From Linum tenue (Eukaryota; Streptophyta; Magnoliopsida; Malpighiales; Linaceae), in assembly GCA_946122785.1 (NCBI GenBank), contig CAMGYJ010000007.1:42619587-42683586 (forward strand): DNA of 64,000 bases, written 5' to 3'. The stretch's first letter is position 1, and each line of letters starts with the position of its first letter. Positions 1-13,767 of this stretch are shown here, piece by piece. The position numbers and the translations under genes are program-made. Under the pieces are notes generated by a model. It did no database searches. It saw only the letters and a program-made list of their open reading frames with translations, and was not told the origin of the DNA.

Positions 1-1922
1 TGTGGTTTTTGGATGTAAACTTCCTCTGTAAGTTCTCCATGCAGAAATGCACTCTTGATGTCTAACTGGTACACAGTTAAACCATGTTGTGCTGCAAGTG
101 CTAAGAATGTCCTTATAGTGTCCCACCTGGCCACTGGTGCAAACACTTCACTGTAATCTATTCCATGTCTCTGAGCATAGCCTTTTGCCACCAATCTTGC
201 CTTGAATTTGTCAATTGATTCATCCTCTCTTAACTTTGTTCTGTAAACCCACTTGACTCCAATAGGGATTACTCCAGGTGGTTTGTCAACTAGAGTCCAA
301 GTAAGGTTTCTTCTGATAGCCTCAATTTCTTGCTTCATAGCTTGTCTCCACTTTTCATCCAGTACTGCTTCCTCGAAAGTGGTTGGATCACCACTGACTG
401 CTACCAAAGCCCACATGTCACTTTCAGTAAATGCCAAGTTAGGCATCCCAGAGCAATCATAGTCTCCAAATCGACTAGGGAACTTTCGATTCCTGGGGCC
501 TAACTCACTGTTAATTGGTAGTCCCAGTGCATCAGTCATTTCCTCTTCTTCTTCTTCTTCTTCTGCCTGAGCAGTTGGTGATGTAGTGGGTTCTTCAGAT
601 GAGGTCTGAGAGCTGGAAGGATTAGTACTGGTCTTAGTACTCTCATCTGCAGAATGTGAATTGCTGTCACTCTCTTCTTCAGTAACTGGTTCTTCTCCTT
701 CTTCTCCCTCACTTCCTTCTTCTTCCTCTGAGTCATTCCAGACTTCTTCACTTCCTTCCCATACCAGCTTAGTCAATGCAGGTTCTTCTGTAGATTTCCA
801 TATCCAGCCTTCTTTTTCATTGAAGACCACATCTCGGCTAATGATGATCTTCTTTGTCTCAGGATTGAAAAGCTTATAAGCCTTAGATTCCTTAGACAGT
901 CCCAGGAAGTTGCATTTGATACTTTTGCTGTCTAGTTTCTTTCTTAAGCTATCATGCACATGAGCATAAGCCACACAACCAAACACCTTCAAGTGATTCA
1001 CTGAGGGAGGCTTTCCTGTCCATCTTTCTTGTGGTGTTTTACCCTCATTGGCTATAGTTGGGCTCCTGTTGAGTATATGTGTAGCCCAATCAACAGCCTC
1101 AGGCCAGAAAGATGAGGGAACCTTGGTATCCTTCAGAGAACACCTTACCATATTCAGAACAATTCTGTTCTTCCTTTCAGCAACACCATTTTGCTGAGGA
1201 GTGAGTGCAGCTGTTAGTTGTCTTCTGATACCTGCTTCTTCACAAACATCTCTGAACTCATGTAATAAGAATTCTCCTCCTCTATCTGTTCTAAGACAAG
1301 CAATGGACCTCCCAGTTTCATTCTCCACTTGTGCTTTAAACCTTCTGAACCAAGCTAAAGTTTCTGACTTTGCATTGAAGAAGTAAACCCAGAGTTTTCT
1401 GCTATAGTCATCAGTAAGCGTCATAATGTACCTTTTCCCTCCATTTGAAGTTGGAGTGAGAGGACCATATAGATCAGCATGTAGGAGTTGGAGTGGTCTA
1501 GTGGCTCTCCATGCTCCTTTCTTTGGAAACTTGTTTCTGCTTTGCTTTCCAACCGTGCAAGTTCTACATACTTCCAACTCCCCAGTCAGCCTGGGAAGCC
1601 CCTGCACCAGCTTCTTCTTTTCCAACTGAAGCAGTCCTGTCTTGCTCAGATGACCAAATCTTCGATGCCATAGATTCAGTGTGTCATGATGAGCAGTTTG
1701 TAGACAATGACCACCATCTGCAGTGTGTTTCTTAGCCTGTAGTACAAACACTCGATTGGACTTCATAGATGTTTGAAGTAATAGTCCATGCTTCTCATGA
1801 TAAATCCTGCAGCTTCCATTTTTTATTGTGAATGCTAGGTTCTTCTCTTGCATTTGTCCCACACTTAACAGATTGGACTTCAGACTAGGAATGTAGAACA
1901 CATTCTGAATGACAAGTGGAAC
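1..1922 (-). pseudogene. copia pol: protease end, integrase, start of reverse transcriptase (partial)
   Basis: Continues in the gag frame after the TGA and stays open to the window edge. First comes the protease C-part, then the GAG-pre-integrase HHCC zinc region (W-H-R-R-F-G-H at about 1645-1665 and C-x2-C at about 1555-1570). The integrase catalytic core has visible acidic residues in D-L-Y-G-P-L, D-D-Y-S-R and the E-R-K-N-R region. A Glu-rich linker is encoded at about 535-760. RT then begins, with the copia hallmarks K-A-R-L-V-A-K-G, D-Y-S-E-V-F-A-P-V-A and Q-L-D-I-K-S-A-F-L-H-G near position 50-190. The 3' part lies outside the window. Because of the upstream stop it has no start of its own and is called a pseudogene. 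Confidence 0.85.
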
Positions 1923-2984
1923 TCATTCAACTATCATTTTTATAGTCCCTTTTCCTTGAACATCCAGTGTGCTGCCATTCCCTAGCTTGACTTCACTTTT
2001 GAAGCCAGTATTGAGTTTGATGAACCAGCTTTGATCTCCACACATATGATTGCTGCAGCCACTGTCTAGAAACCACCAGGCAGAATCCTTCTTTGTAGAG
2101 CCATTTCCAGCTCCTTTCTCTTCTGTATATGCCATTAAGAGAACATCATCTCTGATAACAGTGGAGTCCCAGCTGGAGTAATGAGTTTGGGACTGCCACT
2201 CAGGGCACTCAGCCTTAAAATGCCCCATTTTGTGGCACTTAAAACATTCAACCTGATCTCTGTTCCATAATCTTCCTCTTCCTCTACCTCCCATGCCTTG
2301 ATAGCCAGTCCTTCCACCTCGACCTCTTCCAGCACCAAATACTTGTAAGGCTTGCTCGTCATCAGTAGAGAACCTTGTAAACTTTTGCTTGTGAACCAGC
2401 AAAGAGCTTTGCAGAGCATCTACTGACAGTTCAGAGATGTCTTTGGACTCCTCAATTGAGCAAACAATGTAGTTAAACTTCTCAGTGAGAGTGCGAAGTA
2501 CCTTTTTCACAATTTTGGTGTCTGTCATGTCATCACCACAATTTCGCATTGAATTTGCAATGACCATTACCCTTCCAAAGTAACTGGTCACAGTCTCTCC
2601 TTCCTTCATCTGTAGCAACTCAAAATTCCTTCTGAGTCCTTGCAGATTTGCCTTTTGCACACGCTCGTTTCCTTGATAACGAGTCTTCATGGAGTCCCAC
2701 AGCTGCTTGGAGGTTGCCTTCTGAGTGATAGTCTTCAGAATGCTCCTATCAATGGAGCCAAAAAGGTAATTTTTGGCATTCAGATCCTTCAAACGAGCTG
2801 CCTCCAATGTCTTTGTCTGAGCTTCAGTCAGCACAGACCCAGTATCAGCTTCCCTGAATCCATCTTCCACAACTGTCCATAGTTCCTTGGACCTAAGCAG
2901 ATTCTCCATCAACATACTCCAGTGATCATAATCCCCATCGAATTTGGGAATTCCCACTTGAGATAAGTTGCTGTCAACACTCAT
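1923..2984 (-). CDS. copia gag and protease N-part
   Basis: A 353-residue open frame with ATG at 2984. Residues about 10-210 are the gag region of copia elements (UBN2/Retrotran_gag family), which packages the RNA. A CCHC zinc knuckle lies at residues 247-260 (C-x2-C-x4-H-x4-C). The aspartic protease active site D-S-G is at 307-309. The frame ends at a TGA (1923-1925) inside the protease domain, so this ORF lacks the second half of the protease. The same reading frame continues open beyond the stop, which argues for a point nonsense change and not a natural end. Family assignment is firm. Whether the ORF is expressed is unknown. Confidence 0.9.
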   Translation of the reverse strand: MSVDSNLSQVGIPKFDGDYDHWSMLMENLLRSKELWTVVEDGFREADTGSVLTEAQTKTLEAARLKDLNAKNYLFGSIDRSILKTITQKATSKQLWDSMKTRYQGNERVQKANLQGLRRNFELLQMKEGETVTSYFGRVMVIANSMRNCGDDMTDTKIVKKVLRTLTEKFNYIVCSIEESKDISELSVDALQSSLLVHKQKFTRFSTDDEQALQVFGAGRGRGGRTGYQGMGGRGRGRLWNRDQVECFKCHKMGHFKAECPEWQSQTHYSSWDSTVIRDDVLLMAYTEEKGAGNGSTKKDSAWWFLDSGCSNHMCGDQSWFIKLNTGFKSEVKLGNGSTLDVQGKGTIKMIVE

Positions 2985-3127
2985 ATCTCTGTTTCTCTTT
3001 GGATTCTCTCACACCAGTGATTGAAACCTCACTTTCTCTCGTGTTTCCCAAAAACCCAGAACCTAAGCGATTTCACTCAACTCTCAATTGCTCAAATCAC
3101 ACCTCTCGTTGGTTACAGTTCGCAGTA

Positions 3128-3139
3128 GCTCTGATACCA
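3128..3139 (-). other. primer binding site (tRNA-iMet type)
   Basis: On the minus strand the site reads TGGTATCAGAGC, the standard plant copia primer site complementary to the 3' end of initiator tRNA-Met. It lies 3 bases inside the proposed LTR end (3143) and 143 bases upstream of the gag ATG, as expected. Confidence 0.9.
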
Positions 3140-3142
3140 CAA

Positions 3143-3410
3143 TGAAAGCTAATTGAACGCAAACTGACAGCTTTATTCATTGAATGGAAATCAATCTTTG
3201 TACACTGGACTCCCAACTGAAAGCCCTCAGACTCGGCTTTGACACTCAACTCTAACTACCTAATCCCTGGAGATTGGCTCCAAGACTAACAACCTTGCTC
3301 TGCTAACGTTAACCTCTGCAACGACTAGTTTACCAGACTGACTGCTACTAACACAGGACAAACATTAATGACCAAAACAGAAAAATACCAAACGGCACAG
3401 TCTAAGGACA
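3143..3410 (-). repeat. 5' LTR of the copia element (distal end uncertain)
   Basis: The PBS-proximal end is clear: the LTR ends with CA (plus-strand TG at 3143). An AATAAA on the minus strand lies close to this end, as in an R region. The distal end is placed at 3410 (plus-strand CA in the context GGACA). The second LTR is off the window, so this end cannot be checked by comparison. Confidence 0.6.
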
Positions 3411-3416
3411 CTTAAG

Positions 3417-3956
3417 TAGGGTTGTTAATGAACCAAGCCGCTCATGAACGGCTCCGTGTGCGACTCGAGAAAAACTCGTTCGACACTCGATTCGTTTTAA
3501 TCGAGCCGGCTCGCGAACAAGCTCGTTAACTAAACGGGCCGAACTCGAGCCATATCATGTTCAGCTCGAAAGCTCGCGAACAAGCTCATTTAATATTTTG
3601 GCATAAAAAAAGGATTAGAATTCATAGATTTTATGTATTGAAATTGGGATAAATATTGTGTTTTACTTTTCTAGACTTTGTTACAGGGTTGAATGTAATT
3701 TTGTGCGCAGTTCTAGGTCAATCTTGAGCTATCACGAACATTTTATGAGCTGAACTCGAATTTGGGCTCGTTAAGCTTATTTGACGAGCCGAGCTCGAGC
3801 CGAGCTCGAGCTTTCATTTTCATAAACGAGCCGAGCTCGAGCTTGCATATTAAAGCTCGTGACGAACACGAGCCGAGTTCGAGCCTGGAAATATATTAAC
3901 GAGCCGAGCCCGAACTATGACAAAGCTCGGCTCGACTCGGCTCATTAACAGCCCTA
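3417..3956. mobile_element. non-autonomous hAT element, 540 bp
   Basis: Flanked by a perfect 8-bp duplication CACTTAAG (3409-3416 and 3957-3964), the hAT target-site length. The termini are inverted: TAGGGTTGTTAATGA on the left and its near complement TCATTAACAGCCCTA on the right. The interior is full of CGAGCTCGAGC-type palindromes, which extend the subterminal inverted repeats. No transposase frame is present, so it would need a helper. It sits at the outer edge of the copia 5' LTR. Confidence 0.92.
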
Positions 3957-4009
3957 CACTTAAGCGATTAAACCTTCAACGACACAGTTTTGATCTCCTT
4001 CTCCAGAAC

Positions 4010-4038
4010 GGATTCGGATTCGGATTCGGATTCAGATT
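4010..4038. repeat. short GGATTC hexamer tract
   Basis: About four to five tandem copies of GGATTC, the last degenerate, in the likely promoter or 5' UTR region of the next gene. Strand-neutral microsatellite with no assigned role. Confidence 0.7.
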
Positions 4039-4292
4039 CCTCAGCACTCCAGCATCTTCAACACCCAATACACTAAAAGTTCTTCCCCTCCCTGCTCTGT
4101 CCTCCACCCCTCCCCTACTCCGCTCCCCTCTATCCTCTTTCATTCGTCTGGGAGCCGACGAAATCCTCTATTTCACCTGCCTGTTATTTTTCTGGTCGCC
4201 TTCAATCGGTAGAAAGTAAGACGGTGTAAACGTACGCAGACGAATTTACCCTCGTTGTTGATTCTTTGGTGAGGTTAGGGTAAAGCCAAACA

Positions 4293-5750
4293 ATGTCCTC
4301 AGACTCGGACTCGCCGGAGCGGAAGAAGCCCCGGCGGAGGTGGTGGGATAGTGGAATTGTTTCTGGTTCCGTAAATAAGGTGACCATCTTTCTGATGGGC
4401 CGAAAAAACAAGACGGCGGACCCGGCTGGAATTCGCACCGCCACCGTCACCGTCGCCCCCAGCTGCGATTTCCGCGGGAGATTCGTGCAGATGGGTCTCG
4501 CACTCGTAGATTCGAAATTATATGCTTTTGGTGGTCATGGCTTTAATACCTCTCCCAATGGTATTGACGATACTGATGACGATGGCTTCCCGTACTGGAA
4601 ATACCCGCGAGATCTGTACGTCTGCGATCTGGGAACGGACCCCGACATCCAAAAGCAACCCCTCGAGTTCAAGCAATACGCAGACCGTCTGAAGGCACCC
4701 AAGGTCAAGCCGATCCACGTTCCTTACAAGGATGACAAGATTTTCATATTGTCGAGCGCTTATCACCCCTTGGCGTACCCGGACCTCTCTGCTCCTTGTG
4801 AGGTTTTGAACCTCAAGGATCTCTCCACGCGAGTCGTTGATCCGCCATTGGAGATGTGGGATCCCCGTTTGATCCCAGGTTGCTCTTCGCTTCCAGGTTA
4901 CATGGGTCATGTAGTTGTAGGGAGGGAATTGATTGTTTATATGCACAATCATGTTGGCCACTGTGTGTTTGCTCTTGACATGGAAGAGCTAAAGTGGCGT
5001 CGCATCATTACTGAGTGTGATGATCATTATTACCGAACACCTATGATACCCAACCTGTTGCTGATGATCTACCCATGGTTTCGGTTCCCTGAGGCGCACT
5101 GTTCGAATCTTGTTCACAATGGTCGGTTGTTTATGGTGGAAAAGCAGGATCATCATCGCCCCTTTGAAGCCATCCTTGTTAAGTTCATGTCGAATGCTTC
5201 GGCAAGTTATGCTGAGCTGCTGCAGCAGGAACACAAGACTAGGGAATTGTGTGCTCTTTCTGAGTTGGCGTCGCGTAGTCTACCAGCTGAATGTCTATAT
5301 GGGGACGCAATGGTGCTTCCTTTTGGAGATGGTGATGTCTACTGTCTCTTTCTCTGGTGGGGACTTGATCGGTTCCAAATGAGGAACCAGTTCAAGGTTT
5401 ACATGTTTAAATTGGTTGATGATGATGGTGGTTGTGAAATCTTAGGCGAGGCGGTGGAGGATTTCGGTGTTTTCACAAATGATTTTGACTCCCCTAAAAT
5501 CACTGCCTTTACCCGCACCAGCTATCTAGGTCTGCAAATTTCTTTCCCTTGTATATATGAGTTCTCATTTCATCCATTGTTCAACTACTCATTAACACGA
5601 GATTCCTATCATTTTGTGGATGGGCAGAGACGGGTGTTTGGTGAAGGAGCTGGATTGCTCAGCCATGTGAAGTCGTTGCATCGGATTCTCTCTATAGTGG
5701 TAAGTTTTTTTTGTTCCAAGTACCAGTTGCTATCCTTTCTTCCTTCTTAG
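4293..5750 (+). CDS. kelch-like beta-propeller protein, function unknown
   Basis: A 485-residue frame starting with an acidic-basic N-terminus (MSSDSDSPERKKPRRR, possibly a nuclear localisation signal). A kelch-type strand L-A-L-V-D-S-K-L-Y-A-F-G-G lies at about residues 70-82. Further propeller-like segments follow: R-D-L-Y-V-C-D-L at about 108 and a V-V-V-G-R-E-L-I-V-Y-M repeat near 205. I see no F-box or transmembrane segment. The ORF probably reads into an intron at its end: a GTAAGT donor sits at 5701, after codon SIV. Possible following exons begin after TTTTAG at 6022 or after TTGCAG at 6411, both phase-compatible with short C-termini. The true C-terminus is therefore unresolved. The family resembles uncharacterised plant kelch/galactose-oxidase-like proteins. 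No function is claimed. Confidence 0.65.
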   Translation: MSSDSDSPERKKPRRRWWDSGIVSGSVNKVTIFLMGRKNKTADPAGIRTATVTVAPSCDFRGRFVQMGLALVDSKLYAFGGHGFNTSPNGIDDTDDDGFPYWKYPRDLYVCDLGTDPDIQKQPLEFKQYADRLKAPKVKPIHVPYKDDKIFILSSAYHPLAYPDLSAPCEVLNLKDLSTRVVDPPLEMWDPRLIPGCSSLPGYMGHVVVGRELIVYMHNHVGHCVFALDMEELKWRRIITECDDHYYRTPMIPNLLLMIYPWFRFPEAHCSNLVHNGRLFMVEKQDHHRPFEAILVKFMSNASASYAELLQQEHKTRELCALSELASRSLPAECLYGDAMVLPFGDGDVYCLFLWWGLDRFQMRNQFKVYMFKLVDDDGGCEILGEAVEDFGVFTNDFDSPKITAFTRTSYLGLQISFPCIYEFSFHPLFNYSLTRDSYHFVDGQRRVFGEGAGLLSHVKSLHRILSIVVSFFCSKYQLLSFLPS

Positions 5751-6907
5751 TACTTGACACTCTGGATGTTTCCATGTGGATATTATGGTTTCCTAGACTT
5801 GGCTTGTCCTCGAGTGTTTAAGAGGGAGGATTTCTCCTATCTATTACCTTCCCGTCATCCTCCATTGATGGAACTAATGTCACGGCCTGTGTTCATTTTT
5901 GTGTGGTTTCTCGTGGGACTGGGAAAAGGAGAAGAAACAAACTGTCACCCTGGTGACTGTGCATAAATATGCTTGTGTGTTTGAATTCTCTACCGTCTTT
6001 TGTGCTGTTTTTTCCTTTTAGTGCCTTTGCAAGGTGCTGAGCTCATCTCTTCTTTTGACTAGTTGGGAGATTTTGGCACGCCGGTCTCAGGGCAATGTGA
6101 TTGCAGGGCTCCAAAATTTCCAGGGCTACAGTTGTGGAGGATTGGCCATGCCGCTTGTAGCTGATTTCCAGTTTCGCTGGCTGAACATGGGGCTTCTTTG
6201 CTTTTTGTGGTGTCGTCTTAATATCTAGTGCGAATCTGTTAAATTAAATTAGATGTTTCCCATGCTCTGAATAGCTTTCATCTGCACTTTTGGACTGCTG
6301 GAATCATTTCACCGCAAATCACATTGCCTCCTTTTGTCAAAAACTTGTATGGATTGGTGTGGTACTTTATGCTGTTTAGAACCATAGATCGCTCTAATTT
6401 GTTGTTGCAGGGGAGCAACAGATGCCTCCCCCCTGCCTGTCCGTCGAAAAATGAGAAGGAAGCGTAGAGCTTTAGAGCAAGGTTGTTAAACCCCTATCGA
6501 ACCCCCGGTTGGACCCGGTCCGAGGCTTAAGGACTAGATCCAACCCGAAAACCAAATGCTTAACGATAGAACTCCTCCAAGGTTTGTCCCGCTATAAGAT
6601 TGGCAGCCCTCTTTGAAGATCGTATAAAATGAATGGAAAGTCGATACATAAATTAAGTTTGCGTCCATAGAGTCGAGTTTAACTGAAAATCCAAAAATCA
6701 CTGGACGGTTATTTTGTGTTGTTAAGAGATTTTAAATTGTCGTCATTCTGGAAATTTTCATCATTCAAAGTCGTGCTTAGGGTTTTGCTTTCACATGATG
6801 ACATTTACCTTTAGTTCAATTCATCACATGAATCGTTTTTGTGCTCAGAGTTTGTTCAAGATCAAACCATAACCCTTTTTTTTATATAGTGACGATGTAA
6901 TTTTATT
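5751..6907. other. 3' region of the kelch-like gene and spacer
   Basis: Holds the probable intron and terminal exon(s) of the kelch-like gene (candidate acceptors ending at 6021 and 6410), then AT-rich spacer with no recognised gene up to the Pack-MULE target duplication at 6908. Confidence 0.5.
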
Positions 6908-6917
6908 AAATATAAAA

Positions 6918-7255
6918 GGGTTAAAGACACATTTGGTCACTGAGATTACAAAATTGGGACATGTTTAGTCACTAGAAAAAATTAATATCAAATTTGGTCA
7001 CTACAATTACTAAAACTGGACACATTTAGTCACTCGCCGTTAGTCTCCGTCCAACTCCGTTAATGAAGTCCGTTAAGTGATGATGTGGCAAACAGAAATG
7101 CCTAATCAGCCGGATATAACCCAACAAAAATAAAACCCGACCCGCCACGTCATTATAACCCGCCACGTCATTAAAACCAACCCAACCCAACCCAATCCAT
7201 GACCCAACTCCACCCAACCCTTCTTCCTCCTTCCTCTCACCTCCTTCTTTCCCAA
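6918..7255. repeat. left terminal inverted repeat of the Pack-MULE
   Basis: Nearly identical to the reverse complement of 8062-8399. It includes two nearby copies of the motif CCCGCCACGTCATT and ends in a pyrimidine-rich tract (CTTCTTCCTCC). The high arm-to-arm identity indicates recent or gene-converted arms. Confidence 0.88.
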
Positions 7256-7264
7256 TATAACCTG

Positions 7265-7820
7265 ATAAACCAACAAAGCATGTACAGCCATTTTCCACCA
7301 TGTAAGGTAAAAGTCGAATCCTCGCAAGAGTTCCCTTCCCTGTTAGCAGCCTCTAATAAGAATATTCTAACCTTTCATGATAACTGGGCCTCTCAACCAA
7401 AGCTCCGCTCTCTGGCCAGGACCCAGAGCCTCCCCTGTTTCCGGATCCACAACCTTGGCCTCCAGATTCTCCGAGATCCGACCCGCCGACCCGTAGTTCT
7501 TCATTTCCTCCGCATCCATCATTCTCGTTCCCCCTCCCCCGCTCTCCGTCAACCCATATCCCTGTCTCCCACAAAATTTCAATCACACCAACCAGAAAAT
7601 TTCAACAAAGCTTCTTCAATTCAATTAGACTGTATATATATATATATACCTGGATGATGTCCATGTTGGGGAATTTCTCCTTGAACTTCTCAGCGACATC
7701 CTTCCCGAGCGGAGCCCCGCCGCAGCCCAGTACCAGAAGCGAGCTCAGATCGTACTTGCTGGTCAGCTCCGACTTCACCATCCCCACGATTAGCGGCGGA
7801 GAAACCGGCATGAATCGCCG
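7265..7820 (-). pseudogene. captured fragment of a 4CL-like acyl-CoA ligase gene
   Basis: On the minus strand an exon (about 7820-7654) encodes a PVSPPLIVGMVKSEL...KYDLSSL...GCGGAPLGK segment and ends ...FPNMDIIQ. It is followed by a GT donor and a roughly 70-bp intron that begins with a TA repeat. The next exon (about 7575-7371) resumes with G-Y-G-L-T-E-S, then ...GRISENLEAKVVDPETGEAL...GELWLRGP-like residues, ending at MKG before another donor (AAAG/GTTAG). A third, decayed piece near 7325-7270 resembles the TL-x2-x2-W-L-x-T-G-D region. These are core motifs of the 4-coumarate:CoA-ligase-like clade (ANL superfamily), which adenylates carboxylic acids and forms CoA esters. No start codon, N-terminus or C-terminal lysine domain is present, so no enzyme can be made. 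Confidence 0.85.
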
Positions 7821-7924
7821 ACTCCTCCCAGGAGGTATTGTGATTTGTCGATTTTCGGAGGTCCCCAGGAGATTTGAAGGGTTTGGTATATATACACGTC
7901 GGAGGTTCGTTCAATCGAGGGAGG

Positions 7925-8146
7925 ATGGAAGCAGCAGCTACGGCTTCTGTGGTCGTTCAATCGTCCGGCGTCGGGTACTCGACGCAGTCGGCTTATGTCA
8001 GTCGATTAGGGTTTCAGTGTGGTTTGCGGGAGGAGGTGGGAGGAAGGAGGAGAGCGGCGGTGGTTTTGGGGAAAGAAGGAGGTGAGAGGAAGGAGGAAGA
8101 AGGGTTGGGTGGGGTTGGGTCATGGGTTGGGTTGGGTTGGTTTTAA
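7925..8146 (+). CDS. small ORF inside the Pack-MULE, transit-peptide-like start
   Basis: A 73-residue frame starting MEAAATASVVVQSSG. It is Ala/Ser/Val-rich without acidic residues after residue 2, like a plastid transit peptide. The second half (after about residue 38) reads into the right TIR and is low-complexity Gly/Lys/Glu/Arg. A TATATATA-like run lies 30-40 bases upstream (about 7887). It may be the 5' end of a second captured gene, facing away from the 4CL-like piece. Transcription is unproven and the parent gene is not recognised. Confidence 0.3.
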   Translation: MEAAATASVVVQSSGVGYSTQSAYVSRLGFQCGLREEVGGRRRAAVVLGKEGGERKEEEGLGGVGSWVGLGWF

Positions 8147-8399
8147 TGACGTGGCGGGTTATAATGACGTGGCGGGTCGGGTTTTATTTTTGTTGGGTTA
8201 TATCCGGCTGATTAGGCATTTCTGTTTGCCACATCATCACTTAACGGACTTCATTAACGGAGTTGGACGGAGACTAACGGCGAGTGACTAAATGTGTCCA
8301 GTTTTAGTAATTGTAGTGACCAAATTTGATATTAATTTTTTCTAGTGACTAAACATGTCCCGATTTTGTAATCTCAGTGACCAAATGTGTCTTTAACCC
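8062..8399. repeat. right terminal inverted repeat of the Pack-MULE
   Basis: Mirror of 6918-7255. Differences are few, for example GGGGTTGGG against GGAGTTGGG in the inner part. Ends exactly at the target duplication. Confidence 0.88.
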
Positions 8400-8409
8400 A
8401 AATATAAAA

Positions 8410-9466
8410 CACATCAACAACAGCAATGGTCTGCAGAAATACACAGCTTCAACAACACCAGCAGACATCAAAATGTAACACTTCCTAAACATAAAAAAAA
8501 TATGAGATTCTCTCCAAAGACACAAATTAAAGTTCTATATGCTCAGCTTATCAGTATCCTCGAGACACCATCTCTAGATCAAGAATTCTGCAGCACATAT
8601 CAGTCATATACACATACAAAAACAACCACTGTTAGTTGCAGCAGAAACCTCCTCCGAAACCAGACTTGTACATCAAACTATCCACTATTGCTTGTCAAGA
8701 TTTCAGTATGCTCAAGAGACAATCAAGATTTCTGCAACACCTTATCGCAAATATGTGCTCATCTAAAACATCCTCTATTACAGCAGAAGTCTCCTCTGGA
8801 ATCGAACTGCGCATCGACAACAACCACCTTGTGCATCGACCAAAATGACTTTCTCTAATGTTAATGATGAAAACAGATGCTCAACTCCACAAACAGAAAG
8901 AAAACTTCAGCTTAAGCCACAACCTATCTAAAGATTAATTTAGAAACTCCCATCTATCCTTGAGCAAAGCTTAAAAGTGGAGAGTTTGGTAGAACTCTGA
9001 AACCAATCACCTCAAAATTATTGTTCGAGCTCCCCTCAAAAGTTACATTGTTCAGCCATTAAAAATGTAACATTTTTCTTAATTAATTCATGCCAATGGA
9101 GGAAAATTATAAATAAAATATTCGATTCGAGTCACGAAAAGAAACGATACAGCATTATTTCTTTAGTATCATTAATTTTTCTTCTCAATAAAATGGCCAG
9201 AGCTAAAATATCACCATAATGCTTTAAAATATCATCTGGGTATCAATTTCTCTGAGTATCATCTGTGGTATCAATCACTACAGGAAGTAAATACTAAAAA
9301 AGAATTATTTACAACAGAGACCACCACCAGGCTTGTAAATACCAGCATTTGCAAGCCTGTTACAAAGAAGCAGAGATGACAATTTCAAAGAGCTTTTTCA
9401 TTCCTATCTCCTCAAGATATTGACTTGGCCGCCACGCCACCACACGGTTTGATAAGCATATACATA
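8410..9466. other. spacer and probable 3' UTR of the acyl-ACP synthetase gene
   Basis: AT-rich sequence with no frame I can assign. The part adjoining 9467 is probably 3' UTR. The MULE target site lies at its left border. Confidence 0.5.

Positions 9467-13767
<4,301 letters not shown>

Larger units (their letters stand above)
1..3410 (-). mobile_element. Ty1/copia LTR retrotransposon, 5' part, cut by window edge
   Basis: On the minus strand the order is 5' LTR (3143 to about 3410), a tRNA-Met-type primer binding site, gag with a CCHC knuckle, protease, integrase and the start of reverse transcriptase. Integrase before RT is the Ty1/copia order. The left edge of the window cuts the element inside RT, so the rest of RT, RNase H and the 3' LTR are not visible. 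Copia elements copy themselves through an RNA intermediate in cytoplasmic particles. One in-frame TGA (1923-1925) separates gag-protease from the rest. I see no other stop in the frame, so the copy looks young but defective unless the stop is read through. Confidence 0.93.
6918..8399. mobile_element. Pack-MULE (long-TIR Mutator-like element), 1.48 kb
   Basis: Terminal inverted repeats of about 335 bp start GGGTTAAAGACACATTTGG at each end. The element is flanked by an exact 10-bp duplication AAATATAAAA (6908-6917 and 8400-8409), in the size range of Mutator targets. No transposase is encoded. The interior (about 7260-8060) carries gene-derived sequence: part of a 4CL-like acyl-activating-enzyme gene on the minus strand with introns kept, and a GC-richer stretch on the plus strand that opens like a transit peptide. 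Introns in the cargo mean it was acquired as DNA and not through mRNA. It lies about 1 kb beyond the 3' end of the acyl-ACP synthetase gene. Confidence 0.92.

Noticed and set aside
4202..4961. Minus-strand frames across the kelch-like gene
   Set aside because: They are shadows of the plus-strand coding sequence and lack recognisable motifs.
7199..7657. 152-residue plus-strand frame inside the Pack-MULE
   Set aside because: Antisense to the 4CL-like exons and TIR. Composition follows the TIR pyrimidine tract.
7265..7820. In-place 4CL-like gene or extra exons of the acyl-ACP synthetase
   Set aside because: It is bounded by matching inverted arms and a 10-bp duplication, and the motifs belong to another clade than the neighbour gene, whose coding sequence is already complete.
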